Positions 1-33,105 of a DNA stretch of 64,000 bases are shown one piece after another. Under the pieces are notes generated by a model. That model had not been told where the DNA came from, ran no database searches, and was given only the letters and a program-made list of their open reading frames with translations. Source of the stretch: Archilochus colubris (taxonomy: Eukaryota; Chordata; Aves; Apodiformes; Trochilidae); assembly GCA_023079485.1 (NCBI GenBank), contig CM041089.1, positions 15,099,660 to 15,163,659 on the forward strand, written 5' to 3'. The first letter of the stretch is position 1. The number at the start of each line of letters is the position of its first letter. The translations under genes and the position numbers were made by a program.

Positions 1-638
1 GTAAGACTGGACATACATGCATACAGAAAAAAAACACCCTTATCATTTGCTCAGCTAGAGCTCTGCCTCTTTCATCTTAATCTGGATTTGGCTTCCTATC
101 ACTGGAAAGGTTTTGTTGCAGGGGCAGTTTTGAACAGGGAAGCTTAGGTCTGAGGGCTGGATTCTGACCCTACAGCTGTGAGCAGAAGTCTGGAAAAAAG
201 ATAAAATAAGCTCCAGAGATGGCAGTGCATCAGCAGCCTCTACATGCAACTAAAGTCTGAAACGTTTTTAGTTGCTTCTTAAATGATACACATTTCCCCA
301 AACCACTCACCAGAGATGTATTTTAATGACTGCAGTTTTCCAGTGAAAACTAGATGACAAAAAATATCTGCAATATTAGGACTGTACTGTGATAGCATAT
401 CTGAGATGCTGAAGATGTTGTAGCTACTATTCCCAGAGTGGGAACATCTACAAAGTCAGCAAAAGAAATTTTCATCACTGTAACAATTTAGGAGTACTAC
501 TTTGTGAATTAAAGACTACTGCTTCTTCCCAATGCACACTGAAATAACTCAGCCACTGCCTGGTGTACGCTTCAAGTATTTCAGACTGACAAGAAAAAAA
601 AAAAATCTCTAGAGAAGTCACAAAATCACTACAGATAT
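1..638. other. Intergenic, no gene seen
   Basis: The sequence is AT-rich with stops in all frames. Nothing recognisable was found apart from a short A run at 593-605. Confidence 0.5.
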
Positions 639-1050
639 AATCACAGAATGTCAGGGGTTGGAAGGGACCTCAAAAAATTGAGTCCAAAGCCCCTGCCAGA
701 GCAGGATCAGTTGGTGCAGGGCAGAGAGGAAAATCTCCAGAGGAGACTCCAGAACCTCCCAGTGCCAGGGCTCCCTCACCTGTAGAGAAACAAGATAAAC
801 CAGGTGCCTGGAGTTGCCAAAGAGTGGGTGTGAGTCCACCTGTGCCTGGTTAGGGCAGGCCCCCTATTACCAGGGGGCCAATAAAGGTGGGACACACACC
901 CACAGAGAGAAGCTCACTCTGGTGCGAGGCAATGGAGAGGCCAGTGGAGCCTCAGGAGCAAGAAAGGCTCCTCCAGCTACATTCACCCTCACAGGGAAAA
1001 AGCTTTTCCTCATGTTTATGCAGAACCTGCTGTATCCTTGCAGCTTGCAT
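639..1050 (-). mobile_element. CR1 LINE 3' part, split by an LTR insertion
   Basis: The complement carries the CR1 3' end; on the + strand it begins tcacagaatgtcaggggttgg. It then continues as CR1 body to 780. The body resumes at 982 with ttcaccctcacaggg and the aaaaagcttttcctcatg motif. The break at 780/982 is filled by the solo LTR, so the CR1 is the older element. Confidence 0.85.
781..981 (+). mobile_element. Solo LTR (copy A), 201 bp, nested in CR1
   Basis: It starts TGTAGAG and ends GCTACA (TG...CA). Flanking 6-mers are CTCACC (775-780) and TTCACC (982-987), a target duplication with one mismatch. It carries AATAAA at 880-885, directly after a 7-bp inverted repeat (GGCCCCC at 858-864, GGGGGCC at 873-879). 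The same element recurs at 51116-51323. No retroviral coding sequence is attached, so this is a solo LTR left by recombination. Six-bp duplications are typical of class II (alpha/beta-like) retroviral elements. Confidence 0.85.
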
Positions 1051-2426
1051 TGATATGTGACCAAATGACATTTTGAAAAATAATCACCATCCTCTGAAAT
1101 TAACAGAAGTATCTTAACTGAGACCTTTCATGTTCCTGTGAGGGTTATGGTAATATTCATCTAGGAAGTGAAACCAACCTTCACACTATCTGTGGATCTT
1201 TCACACTACAAAAGAAATAATTTCTGAACCTGCATTAAGTTGGAGCCAGTCACACGTATCTGCTGGTTTCCAGAAAACACATGGGCACTTAGAATTGTTT
1301 CATGTAGTTGTCTAACTTAATCCTGAAGCATCCTATCATGATTTCACCATAGTCTAACCAACTTTTATTTTTAAAGTTAGTATTTTGTTCTATTAGATGA
1401 AAGACCTACAACGGGAAAAATGCTGTAATTTAGGAGAAATAAGAAATTCAGCTGCAATCAGACTGGAAAGTGTGGTTTTGTTTGGTTTTTAACTTTTATA
1501 AATGTTCCCAGAATAGCAGAGGAGGCAAGTTTTACATCAATGTATTCTGAAAACAAAAAACAAAACCAACCCAACCCCCCCCCCAAAAAAAAACAAACAA
1601 ACAAAAAAAAACCAAAAAACCAAAACAAAACCCCCATCCTTTCAGATGTAGGCAGGGCTTTTTCACCAGATCACCTGCTGAAGCCCATGGTGGGGACACA
1701 CACAGAGGGTTTTATGTTCATCCCTTCAACCACATTAAGGACTCTCTACCTTTGCTGGAGTTATGGAAAACTCTTGTTTCTGTGAAGGCTGAAGCCAGGA
1801 TCTTCCAGTCTAAAATTGGAGGGGACTGCAAGGTATTCCCATGAATATTCAGAGCAACTTGATGCATCCATCTATAAAACAATACACAGCTGCTGTTAAC
1901 TGGTATCACACTGTCCCTTCTTGCAATGGTGCAATAACCCATTCTGATTTAAAGCACATCTTCCAGAGGTTTATAACTTAAGAGTGGAAAGGTCTGTGCT
2001 AACTTGTTTTAGCAGCAGTGCATACAGAATCTCAGCTTCAGACACAGACTCTTTTTATCAAATTACACTAAAATAAATTCAATTAGCAACTTGGTTTGTT
2101 TCCAGACATTGCTTCATTTGTATAATTAAAACAAATTAAACCCAGCTACTGTATTTCAAAACCCCAGGAATTTTATTTTATTTTGAAATGTTAGCACCCT
2201 ACAAAACTGGGGGTGTGGTATCCCTGGTGAGAGGCTGTTGAGAAGAAAGATGTCACCGGTCGTGGCACATCTTTTCCTTCCACAAATGTTTATGGTTACC
2301 TTAAAATGAACGCATGTAATAGAAAAGCTTCTGGTAAACTTATAGCTCCTGGAGTTTTATACTTGAGAACAATCCACACCATAACCAGCACCTGATCAGA
2401 AACAAACAGCAACACCGCTGAGGTAC
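1051..2426. other. Intergenic, AT-rich, with an A/C low-complexity tract
   Basis: No gene was seen. Positions 1547-1635 are a low-complexity run of A and C (caaacaaacaaaa-like, with C10 and A9 stretches). The remainder is ordinary AT-rich sequence. Confidence 0.5.
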
Positions 2427-2525
2427 AAAATCATAGAATCACAGAATTGGCTGGGTTGGAAGGGACCTCAGAGATCATCGAGTCCAACCCATGAACCACC
2501 GTTGCGGTTGCTAGACCATGGCACT
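2427..2525 (-). mobile_element. Short 5'-truncated CR1 3' end
   Basis: The + strand reads aatcatagaatcacagaatt, then ggctgggttggaagggacct. It continues into the gttgcggttgctagaccatgg motif and stops near 2525. It is nearly identical to the start of the CR1 at 50081, so both belong to one subfamily. Confidence 0.85.
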
Positions 2526-3826
2526 GAGTAATGCTTGCCTTTGACTCTTCCAACTCCCGTCATTGCAGACACGTTCTCTGCCTGTTGTATTAATAAGTTT
2601 TTTTCCCACAAACGCATTTAATTCCGCCTCTTTCTGCTCCCCCTCTCACAGTCCCTGTGGGGTCTGGCAGCACCCAAGCCCCTTTTGTTTCTAGGTGGCT
2701 CCACCGAGGTGAGTGCCCCACGGAGCTGTTTCCCTCCTCTCATGGGCGCCTGGACACCAACACGCGTGGAGAGGCAGGGCTGAGGGCTGATCAGAGCACG
2801 GGGGGCCCGGCCCCGCTGCCCCCCGGTCTTGCTCAGCGCCCCAGGACAGCCGGGGCCGCCTCAGCCCCTCCAGGCCGCGGGAGCCATGTTTAAATGCCGC
2901 TGTCAGGAGCGGTGCGGGGAGAGGCGGCGGCACCCGGGAGCTCCATGAGGCGCTGAAGTTGAGGTCCTCGCTCCCTCAGGCCGGACACGGCAAGCTGTCC
3001 CCCCCCGCTGCCCCCTCACAGCGCCCCGGGAGCTCAACCCCCGGGTCCCCGCTCCCGGGGCGCTGCCCACAGCCGCCCACAAGGCGCCCCACGCCCCCAA
3101 CCCCTCGGATTTAAAGGGCAGCTCCGGGCGGAAGGATCCCACCACCATGTGATCAGGCCGGACCTTCTTCTCCGCATCCCGATCCGAGCGGTCAGAGCAG
3201 CAGGGGGAGGTCTGGGACTTGTTTTCTGTTACAGAAATCCCTCCGCCACGGCACAGCGCCTGCTGAGGAGCCATGGAATCTGGGAACCGCGCTTTGCCTC
3301 CTCAGCAAGCGGGGCACGAAGGCTGGCGGGCTGCCGAGCTGCCGCTGCGCCCACCAGCCTGAAGCAGCAGCAGGAGGAGGACGAGGAGGAGAAGGAGGAA
3401 GAGGAAGTAGGAAGGGCCGCGGCGGTGGGCCCTGAATTTCCTCTCGCGTGGTGTATCCTTACGCGGCGTCGGACACAAGGCAGCGTTTGTCCGCGGTGTC
3501 CCTCCGCCGACGTGAGCGTAGGGGCAGACGGCGTCTCCTCGGACGGGGCGGTGAGGTCGCGGGCTCAGCCTCAAGAAAGAAGAAGAAACTTCGGAGCAGG
3601 GTGAGAGGCGCAGCGGTCTGCCTGGCTCGGCAGGCTGGCGGGAAGAGGGGTCCCCGCAGAGCAGAAGAGGAAGGAGGAGGAAGCGGAGGAGACGGCGTCT
3701 GGAGCTCGCCGCCGCCCCGTGGGGTCTCTTTGAGGGAGCCCCGGGGACTCTTTCTCGCGGGGCTCGGCGGAGGGATCTCTAGGAAGCTCTCTCCGTATCC
3801 TTCGCGTTGTACGCTCGCGCCTCGGC

Positions 3827-3839
3827 GCCGCCATCTTGG
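3827..3839 (-). promoter_or_regulatory. YY1-type element near the KMT5B start
   Basis: GCCGCCATCTTGG reads on the complement as the classic YY1 core AAGATGGCGGC. Such sites typically sit within tens of bases downstream of the start in CpG-island promoters. A second, partial CCGCCATTTT lies at about 3848. Start-site placement from this is inference. Confidence 0.6.
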
Positions 3840-4115
3840 ATTTTAATCCGCCATTTTTTTCCTCCCCCCACTAGGAATTATTTTTATCACCATCGTTCCT
3901 TTTTTTTTTTTTTCTTTTTTTTTCTTTTTTTTTCTTTTCTTAGATTTTCTTCCCCCTCCACCCCTCCATCGCTCAGTCTTCTCTTCTCCTCCCCTCCCTC
4001 CTCCTCCTCCCTCCCTCCACCCTTTCCCCTCTCTCCCTTTGATGAATCATTTTCCCCCAGTGGTGGCTGAGGCAGAGCCGGCGGCGAGGGACCTGGAGCG
4101 GGGGGCAGGCGGGAG
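3840..4115 (+). other. KMT5B: Probable untranslated exon 1 of KMT5B
   Basis: This GC-rich and pyrimidine-rich stretch lies inside the CpG island and ends at a strong donor, GAG|gtgagt, with GT at 4116. It has no start codon that leads into the KMT5B frame, so it would be 5' UTR, spliced to the acceptor at 11130. The transcription start is not visible. I place it loosely just downstream of the YY1-type site, and the left edge is an inference. Confidence 0.55.
3860..4045 (+). repeat. Polypyrimidine tract in the promoter or 5' UTR
   Basis: About 185 nt are almost entirely T and C. A T-rich part (3899-3945) has T9-T13 runs separated by single C. A C-rich part follows with cctccctcctcctcc-type repeats. 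If it lies in the transcript, this would be a long 5'-UTR pyrimidine tract. Confidence 0.75.
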
Positions 4116-7100
4116 GTGAGTGTGTGAGTGTGCGTGGCTGTGGAGCCCCGCCGCGACTCCCGTGGCCCCGCTGAGCAGGGTGTCCCCTGGCGTGGGAGGC
4201 GCCAGGGGCAGCTGTCAGTGGGCGCTGAGGGGGGCTCTGGGTCTGCGCCCCTCGGTTCTGGCGGGAGGAGAGCGCTGGGCTGGGGAGTGGGGAGTGAGGG
4301 GGCGAAAGGCCCCGTGCCCAGCGGCCTCCTCGGCGGCCTGGGGGCTGCTCCACGCCGCGGCCCGGCCCAGGGGGAAGCGTGCGCGGCCCTCGGCGTGGGA
4401 CGGAGCGGCGTTGGGCGGCGGTGACAGACGGAGCCCCGCGCTCCGGGGTTGGTGAAGGCGGGGGGGGACCCGCGGCCGCTGGAAGGGAGGAGAGGCGCCC
4501 GTAGGCAGTGCCGACTCCCCGCAGCTCCCTGGGACTGGAGCAGGTGGGGGCCGCGGCAAGGCCGGGGTTCGGTGCGGGCGCCGCGGGACGGTGAGGTGAG
4601 CCCTAGGGGGCAGCACGGGGTCGGGGAGGCGCCGCCGGCACAGCCGGGCCAGCCCAGCCCGGCCCGGCCCAGCTCCCCTCCGCCCCCTGCCTCCCTGCGC
4701 TGCGTCGCTGGCTTTTTTGCGAATAGTTTCAGTCTAGGGAGGCTGTGGGAAACTTGGGAAGGAAGGGGGATAGTTACTTGGCAGTTACTGTTCGTGGCAC
4801 TTGTGGTGTGAAGCGGTGAAGTGGTCCGGGCGGCGTGGATCTCCTCTGTATGAGCCGTCAGGGGGTGTTTGAACCCGTGTGTTTATGGCTGGCCTTTTTT
4901 AATGTCTGTTTTGAGGGAGCATTCCGAGATCAGACCTTGTTACGATTAGATCGAAACGCCTGACGTTTGGGGTTTTATGGTGATTTTTCATTAGTGAATA
5001 TATTCTTTTAAAGAAGGGATAAAGCTCGTCTTTGTCCAGCATAGGTATCTGAAACATTGAAGTCAAATTATCTTCAACACGTTATTAAAAAAAAAAAAAA
5101 AGGGGGGGTGATAGAAGAGAGTACGTGGTGTTCTGTTGAGTTGTGTCAGAGGCAGCATAGTTTTCTGCTAGGTTGAATTCAGTGCAGGGCAGTCTGATCA
5201 GTGTTTAATAGTGTAGCTATAAGTATACAGTGGAAGGTTTTAATCAATGATGTCAAAATGTAGTACAGAACAAGTTCACATCTAGTTGTGTCTCGTTTCC
5301 ATAATCTGGTCACCACAGCTATGGATGCATCCTCTTGTTTTCATTAAAAGTGGTTTTTCTTTTCCTGATGTCTTTAAGCCCTCTTCATTGCAAATAATAC
5401 TGTGAGGAAACCACATTGGTTTCCACATAATGGGATTTTGTTTGTTTGTTGTGCTAATTTATTATTAGAGCCAGACAGACACATACAAACATCTCTACCT
5501 ACACCTATTTGAGTTTGCAAACTGAAATGTGTTACTTATATAGTAAATACTTAGTGCATTGCATATTAAATCAATAAGTGGGATAACGTATCCTTGGTCC
5601 AGTAATAGGACTCAACAGGTTAAGATTCTTAAACACTTATTATGGTCTGTTAGCAATGTACTATTGCAGTACTACTGTTCCCAGCACTCTACTACAAGCA
5701 ACCACAGTTTTAATATTACAGTTGCTCAGATTAACATAATCAGTGTAATGTAGGATACTTCTGTGCTAATCAGTGAACCCAGAGCAGTAGTGTGAGAATG
5801 CAAAGCATTTTGGAGCAGTCAAAGCTTAAATGGTCATTTCCACTTCCCTGACCTGGTCCCCCCACCCTCCCATAGCATCCTCTTGTACTGTGGTTCAGGC
5901 CAGTCAGGATCAGATTTTTCTGATTACTGCCCTGATTCCTTCACTGCTTGGCTTTGCAGTTCTTCTGGCACAGAGGGAGGATGACATGGGAAATGGACAC
6001 AAGCAGGCAGGGGGCGTGAGGACTGATTTTAGTGCTATGCTGGTTTGAAGTCTTCATTGAACTCTAGTGCTGTTTGTGTCAGCCATGGTGGGGCTGCCCT
6101 GAACCTCATAAACTGGTGAAAAAGCTTTTCCTTCCCCTTTCCGTGTTCCTGTGGGTGCTTCTCCAGTACTGCATCCTCCCTTGCTTTGGTGCCCACTGAA
6201 TCCTTTGCTAAACCTGCTCAGCACAATTAACTAGCAGTAAATTTCCTGCTGTCCCTCGTGGTCAGTTAATGAGGTTTAATTGAGTTATGGAAAGATGCAC
6301 TGATCTTGAGAATTGATAGAAACATTTGAATGAATTGGGGGAAGAAGGAGATTCTCCCACTCTTGGAAGCAGTGAGCTTTCAGGTTGTCTCTGTGAGTCT
6401 GCAGAACAGTGGAGCTGCTGAAGTGATTTGGGGGAATTCTGTAGTCTTTTAGGTGGTTTGCTCAGCTAGTTCCACAGCATCAGCCTGAGAGGGGGGACCT
6501 AGTCATGAAAGTGTGTGGGGGGAAAGAGAGAAGAGTCAGCAGCTGCTGAAGCACTTCTGTGTGTGCATTCCCACTCTGCCACTGGTTTGGAGTGGTGTGC
6601 TCTTGCTTTTGTGCCTGCATTGTGCCACAGAAATCACATGCTTACAGAAGAACTGGCACAAGAGAAAGTCAGAACGTACAGACGGGACTGGAGGCTGGGT
6701 TTGTCAGGTTTGGATCCATGTCTGCTGTCAGAAACCTGCATCCTGGGGCTGCAGTCCTCCAGCACTTCGAACTAACTTGATTCAGTTCTAACACAATTCT
6801 ACAGCCTCCCAGCATAGCACTATCAGTCCACATCCATTTCTGCACTGGGCTTATTCTGAGAACTAGTTGAAAAGAAACACTCAGTTTTTTTTTTTTTCTA
6901 GTGATTTAATTTGCAGACCAGGTTCATCCCACTGGCAGAGAAAGTCAAAAGTGTGAAATCAGGTGGCTAAAATAAGCATCTGCAGGGTTAGGACTGAAGA
7001 AGCCTTTCCTAGGTCTCTTTTATCTGGTTGAGGAATTGCAGCCTGAGCTCCAGAAACTCTGAAGTCCTATGATGCCACCTGACTTTTCTTCAAGATAAAA

Positions 7101-8827
7101 CTGACTTACAGAGATTATGGGGAAGTAAAGTAAAAAATATTTTTTTTCATTGTTTGTCAACCTTCTGCTGCAAAAACTTGTATTGCATACCTTTTTAGTA
7201 TTACCAGTAATAATTTGTAGCTTAACATAGCATTAGGTTCCTTTTTAAAGATACACTGAACATTTGCTTCACACCTTTGTGATCCAGAAGCATTCTGTGC
7301 CTCCCTTTTATCTCTGGCTTGGTGGTGGTTGTCTGAGCTGCAAAAACCAGCAACCAGAATAAGATTTGGGACCACTTTGAATAGCTCCTTAAAGCTATGC
7401 AAGTTTTCAGTCAGCTTTGATTTTGCTCTGTCTTTTGTATTAGAAATTTGAACACATTTTAGTAATGGATGGAACTTGTCTCTCCTATTTTATCTTGTTG
7501 CCCAGATGGGGTGGCTGTAGGGAAATCATTTACAGCCTGGTGGTCCTATAGAAAAACATGGTTTTGTTCTGCTTCCTAGATTCAGAAGTCTGTTGCTTAG
7601 AGCTCTCAGTAATGAAATGTGTACCTTTTCTCTTTATACCATTGATTTGTCCAGAAAAGCTGAGGTTGTAGTCATTGGGTTTTTGTTTCCTATATTTGCT
7701 TTAGGCCACTATCTTGTTGTGGAGGACTTTTCAAAAAAGAAAACTAAACCCAGAAACCAGTAAACTAAACTGGTTTAGATGTTTGGTGTCTGACCTGTGA
7801 CTGCCTTGTACTGGACAGATGGGAAGGGGAAGGATGACCCTGCCTGTTAGGAACCCTCATGAGCTTGGTGTCTGCCTGTGTCCTCAGGAGGGATGAACAA
7901 AATCCACTGCCTCTGTTTAGAAACTCTCCCTGTCCTTTAAGTCATACATGTTTGTATGCAAAAACTGCTATGGACGATCAAAATAAATTATATTTCTATT
8001 TCTTATGTTTACTCATGTATGTGTTTGTATGGATTGGGGGTTTATTGATTTTTATTTATTTATTTGGTGCAACTTTTTTTCACGAGACTTTTCTGAATGG
8101 GTAGATTCCAGAGGTAAGAGCCAAAAATGTTTGGTGGTTCAGACAACTTCTGAGATCCACAGCCATAGAATTTCTTTACTCAGATTCACAGGGATTTACT
8201 ATGCTTTCCAGTATGGAAGGATTACTCCTTTTCATATGTGATATAAATCTGAATGCTACTGGTTGATCAGTCTGGTAAAAACATCTGGATAAATTTGGCC
8301 TTTTATCTCATGTGATGACACCATTATTAGCATTTGTGCTTCAGTTGTTGATTGGTGCTTCTGAATGATACCGAAATGCAAATAAATCTCAGAAACTGTG
8401 TTAGTAGGTTTAATAAATTTAGAACCAGGTAAATGAAATGAGTTTTCATTTTTGAGACCATGGTTGCAATGAAAAGCTCAGTTCCTCAGGAGAGGTGCCG
8501 AATGCCACTGAGCTTTATTTTGACATTAGAGGAATGTGCCTGCAAAATTACTGTAACAGAATTACAAAAGGCAGTATAATTGTCAATAGTAGTGGTATAA
8601 TTAATAAAGGATTAAAACAGCATGGACATTTACACTGAAATTAAATAGGGTCTCCTGGAAGCTGTAATTGTGCTGGTAAGCCTAACAGCATAGATAAACC
8701 TGAAGTACTAAATGAAGTCCATTTTTGGTCTTGAATAGGAAGACTGTTAATCTTTTCTCCCTCTGTTCCTGAAGGACTTGTTCAGCATGAATCCAAGGTA
8801 TAATGTATTGAAAGCACATTACATCTT

Positions 8828-8895
8828 AAGGTGATCCTGCTCTGTCAGGGGGTCCTTGAGCTCTCTAGGTGTCTTCCAACCCCCAACATTCTGTG
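8828..8895 (+). mobile_element. CR1 3'-end scrap in intron 1
   Basis: The segment ggtgatcctgctctgtcagg to gtgtcttccaacccccaaca, then ttctgtgg, matches the last 70 nt of CR1 in + orientation, with several differences. It is old and heavily truncated. Confidence 0.6.
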
Positions 8896-10958
8896 GCTTA
8901 TGAAAGATCACATGGTGGTGATGAGTGGGATGTCTGTTACTGTCTTTTAGGTTATCTCTTGGCATTAGGAGCTGTGATATTCACTGGGAAAGGAATCCTG
9001 TCTGTTGGGTCTGACATGAGATACTATCTCCTGAAAGCACTATTTGTGTATTGGGAGAAGGAATAGAGGCTGAAGAAGCACACTTGAAATCTTCAACTTA
9101 GTCATTTGTCTGGTATTAGAAAGTAAAAGCAATAAATGGAGACAAAGGTTTCCTTGCTCGTTAGTCTGCTAGGCTCAGATAAATGTTTTTTTCACAAAAA
9201 TATTTGTTAGGCTTCACTAAATTACTTTTGGTTTGAGAGGGACTTGTGTTCTCACATGTACCAGTATGTTCTACAGGAAAAGCAAGTATTTTTCCTAATG
9301 CTTAGTGTGATTTGAGTGCTCTTCCATGGCCACGTTCTTACCTTTGCTATCATGCTGCCTTTCTCATTACTGTATTTGTTTGAAGTCTCCCAGCACAGGT
9401 AGTACTCAGCCTGCCCAGACTGCGCTTAGATCAGATGCTTTCTGTCTGTGGAGTATGGCTTTTTCCATCTGGAAGTATAGAGCTGCTGTACCTTTTTAGT
9501 TGGCAGAAACACTACTATATTCAGTGTTTTTCGTTCAGATTGTTGTATGCAAGTATTCATCTGCAGTTTGACTTCCTTTATCTATACTGCTCTGGAATTG
9601 CAGCACACCACAGAGGATAATTTGGTCCTGATTGGCAAAGAGACCGAGACAGAATTTAGTAGAAGTCCTTAATATTGCTTCTGTTTAAATGCTCATTATT
9701 ACTCTTGCTACAGAAATGGGGAACAGGGTTTCATGAGAGTGTGTAAAACTGCACAATGAGTTGAGAAGTAGAAAGAGGGAAGTTTAAGAGTGAATTTGTC
9801 ATTAAGTGTTTATGTGATCCTTGAGTCACTTCTCTCTACTATTTTTCTTTTGAATCTTTGTAAGTAACTTAGTAACTAATCATTCGCCTTAAATGTATCT
9901 GTAGTTTTAACTAGCTGGATCACACAAATGTAACACTAATCCAGCAGTTAGCTACTTAAACTGTAAAAAAAGGGGATTTTACAAAGGATGTCTTTTAATT
10001 TGTTGGGAATTTCATCCATCAGATTGAAATGCCTGTTGCCTGTTAGCTGCCAGGAGCAGAGTGTTAACACTCTTTTTATAAGAAGAGTAAAAAGGCACAA
10101 TTTATTTCTTTGAGATAAAAGTAGGGAGGAGACTGAATTGAACCTAACAAAATTAGTTACTAATGCATGCAGCTGTAAAGTAATTCTTTAAATCAGTGTT
10201 GGATTTCCCTGCAAGTAATGCAGAGTGAGGTGCAACCATGTACAAAAGCATTATTAGCTTCCCTACTAAATATTTTATGCAAAGGGCTTTGAGACTGCTG
10301 ACAAAAACAAGCATGTATTGCTGCTCATTTCTGTACTGTAAAATTCAGTTTTAATTATGACACCACTAATAACTTGCCTGTTGAGTCAGATGTGTTATGC
10401 CTGGTGTTTTGTTACATGGAACAGTAAAATTAGTAGCCTAGATCCTCTAGTTCATCATTAAAGGTTTTTTCAACTTAATTTTTAAAAAATAATTGAACAT
10501 CTTCCCCCAGTCTCCATTCTGTAAGTGTTGTCAGTTTTTCTGGTTTCATTTCTTTGGTTGCTTTTTTAACTGCACACATCTTTGCTTCTCAGGGGCATGT
10601 TTATATAGTGTCATTCTTTGCTGTACAGCTCCAAGCAGGTTACATATTTTATTTATTAAGACATCAAGTCTTAATTAGCTGTGTATATGAAATTACTCCA
10701 ATTTTGGAGGGTAAGAGCTGTGTGTATGTAAGCTGATATAAAAACATAGACCTACATGTGTGTGCAGTCCAGCTCTTAAAATTGAGTTGTCCTCAGCAAT
10801 TCACCAGCTCTAGAATTACATCTTTCTTTCCAGATGTGGTTGCAGGTTGTAGGACAATAGTTCACCTGTGGTTATCTGTGTATGTGACAGCTCCTTTAAC
10901 TAGCAAAAGGGTTTTCTTTCTAATGTAAATTCTTATCACTGTCCTCCCTGCCCCTCTT

Positions 10959-11068
10959 GGGTTTTTTTGGTGTTTTGTTTGTTTGTTTCTGTTGTGGTTT
11001 TGTTGTTGGGATTTTAGGGGGGTTGGGTTTTAGTTTGTTTGGGGGTTTTTTGGTTTTCTTTTTGTTAA
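10959..11068. repeat. T/G low-complexity tract before exon 2
   Basis: About 110 nt are built of tttg, ggtttt and ggggtttttt units, with hardly any A or C. It ends about 60 nt upstream of the exon 2 acceptor. Runs of G (ggggggttggg) give local G-quadruplex potential on the transcript strand. Confidence 0.75.
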
Positions 11069-11212
11069 AATATTTGTCTTGGCAGTTTCCCAGTAACTTC
11101 TAATCATGTTTTATGTTTTCCTTCTGATAGGAATTGGAATTACATTATTCATCCACTTCTCCAAGCCTCTTTAAAAGTGACTAAATGCAACTGAGTCAGA
11201 TTGTCTATCAAA

Positions 11213-31694
<20,482 letters not shown>

Positions 31695-31741
31695 GCTTAT
31701 AGGTCTTAAATTGACTTGGATGTCATTTAAAGGAGAGAGAA

Positions 31742-31773
<32 letters not shown>

Positions 31774-33105
31774 AAAGAGAAAATATCCCACAAAAAACCA
31801 AAATATAAACAACAAACCACCCAACATACCAACAACAAAAATTCCATTTGATTTTTTCCTCACCTGAAGAACTTTCTGAAAAACTTAGTGGCAGCACTTC
31901 TTTATTGTTTATTCACCTATCAACGTAATATTGTAGAAAGTGTACAGCATACTGACTCTTCTTAATTCTGATTTGTGCAAATTTTTATTGTACTTTTTAA
32001 TAGCCTTCTTATGTGCAATTCTGAGTTAGAGATAATGCTCTGTTGTAAAATAAAGGCTCAAGCAAAGTTATGAAATTGCATCAAATATTTCCATGCAAGA
32101 CAATGAGAATATAGTGTGGCTACATAATTATTTTTGATCAGTAAGAGGAGTAGTCTGCTCTTGCAATATTTGACTAAACAACTTAAAATATTACAGTAGC
32201 AGCATATTAAGGTTTTCTAGTATATGTTGATATCACCAGCAATGATCTCCAGCTTTTTGATTTATTTGCTAGCTGTTTTTTTTCCCCCCTTGGAGTTTGT
32301 CAGTTTTAACACTGTATGCTGTCCCAGACGTACTGTTTGTGGCCTTTGTTATAGTAGCAAACCTTTGGTTGGAAGACAATTTGATTTCTTTAAGAAAAAG
32401 GAGAAAAAAATAAAAATGAAAAAGGTGTTGACAATTTGCTGACTTTTTAGTACATTATATGTACCAGGGTAGCAGTATGCAGAATAAAAGTTTGGATATG
32501 GTGTATTTATTGCTTGTTATGTAAATTAAACACCTTGTATTTAACACTTTTCAATACTTTTAGATAAAATTGTTCTTTGCAAGAATGATTGGTGCTTATT
32601 TTTTCAAGAATTTGCTGTGAAATAATGTGATTACAAGAGTCAATGTTTATCCAATGAACTGCAGCTATTCTAAATTGGTTCTTCATATTTTTCTGTTGCA
32701 CTTGTAAAATGCTACAAGGAATTTAAAAAAAAAAAACCTATTCACTTTAACTTATGATAGTTTTATGAAATTAAAAACAACTAAGTCACAGCTTTTGTTC
32801 TGTGGTGACCTATGAATTGTTTGTCTTTTAAGAACCAGTTGTAAAAGACTGAAACGAAATGTATATGTTGTAAATATTTGAGTGTTGTGAGAAATTTTGT
32901 CATAAGAAATTGAGATAATTGCCAGAAGGGTTTTTAAGTTTAGAAATAAATCCGTGACAATAAAATAGGAAATTGTAAACCTAGTTTTAAACTCTGCATC
33001 AGTTGGAATTCTTTGCTCATACGTAGTCTTACTTTATAACAGTGAAGAGCATCAGGGCAATCTTTAGCTTTCTGGTCTTTTAATAAAAGAATGTTAGGAA
33101 ACTTC
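31695..33105 (+). other. KMT5B: KMT5B 3' UTR with several poly(A) signals
   Basis: After the stop comes an A-rich tract (31739-31782), then AT-rich sequence. AATAAA hexamers lie at 32049-32054, 32483-32488, 32945-32950, 32959-32964 and 33082-33087. The 32483 and 33082 signals are followed by GT-rich sequence, as expected at real cleavage sites. The distal end near 33105 is inferred. Another AATAAA at 33499 could extend it. Confidence 0.7.
31739..31782 (+). repeat. A-rich tract just after the KMT5B stop
   Basis: Two long A runs separated by single G residues lie about 45 nt after the stop codon, within the 3' UTR. This could mimic a poly(A) tail and cause internal priming in cDNA libraries. 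Confidence 0.85.

Larger units (their letters stand above)
2640..4720. promoter_or_regulatory. CpG island spanning the KMT5B promoter
   Basis: A 2-kb block is rich in G, C and CpG, in sharp contrast with the AT-rich flanks. It includes gcggcg-type runs and a purine tract (3366-3410, aggaggaggacgaggagg-like). It covers the putative first exon and extends more than 1 kb upstream. This is typical of a constitutive vertebrate promoter. The frames open here on both strands are a by-product of GC richness. Confidence 0.85.
4116..11130 (+). other. KMT5B: KMT5B intron 1
   Basis: This 7.0-kb intron runs from donor gtgagt (4116) to acceptor gatag (11130). The first 600 nt are CpG-island sequence and the rest is AT-rich. 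It holds A15-G7 at 5086-5107, T14 at 6885, one CR1 scrap (8828-8895) and a GT-rich tract just before the acceptor. No other exon was seen. Confidence 0.7.

Noticed and set aside
3149..4616. Several overlapping open frames on both strands in the CpG island
   Set aside because: GC-rich DNA has few stops. The frames are Arg/Pro/Gly/Ala-rich, mutually overlapping, and do not join to KMT5B.
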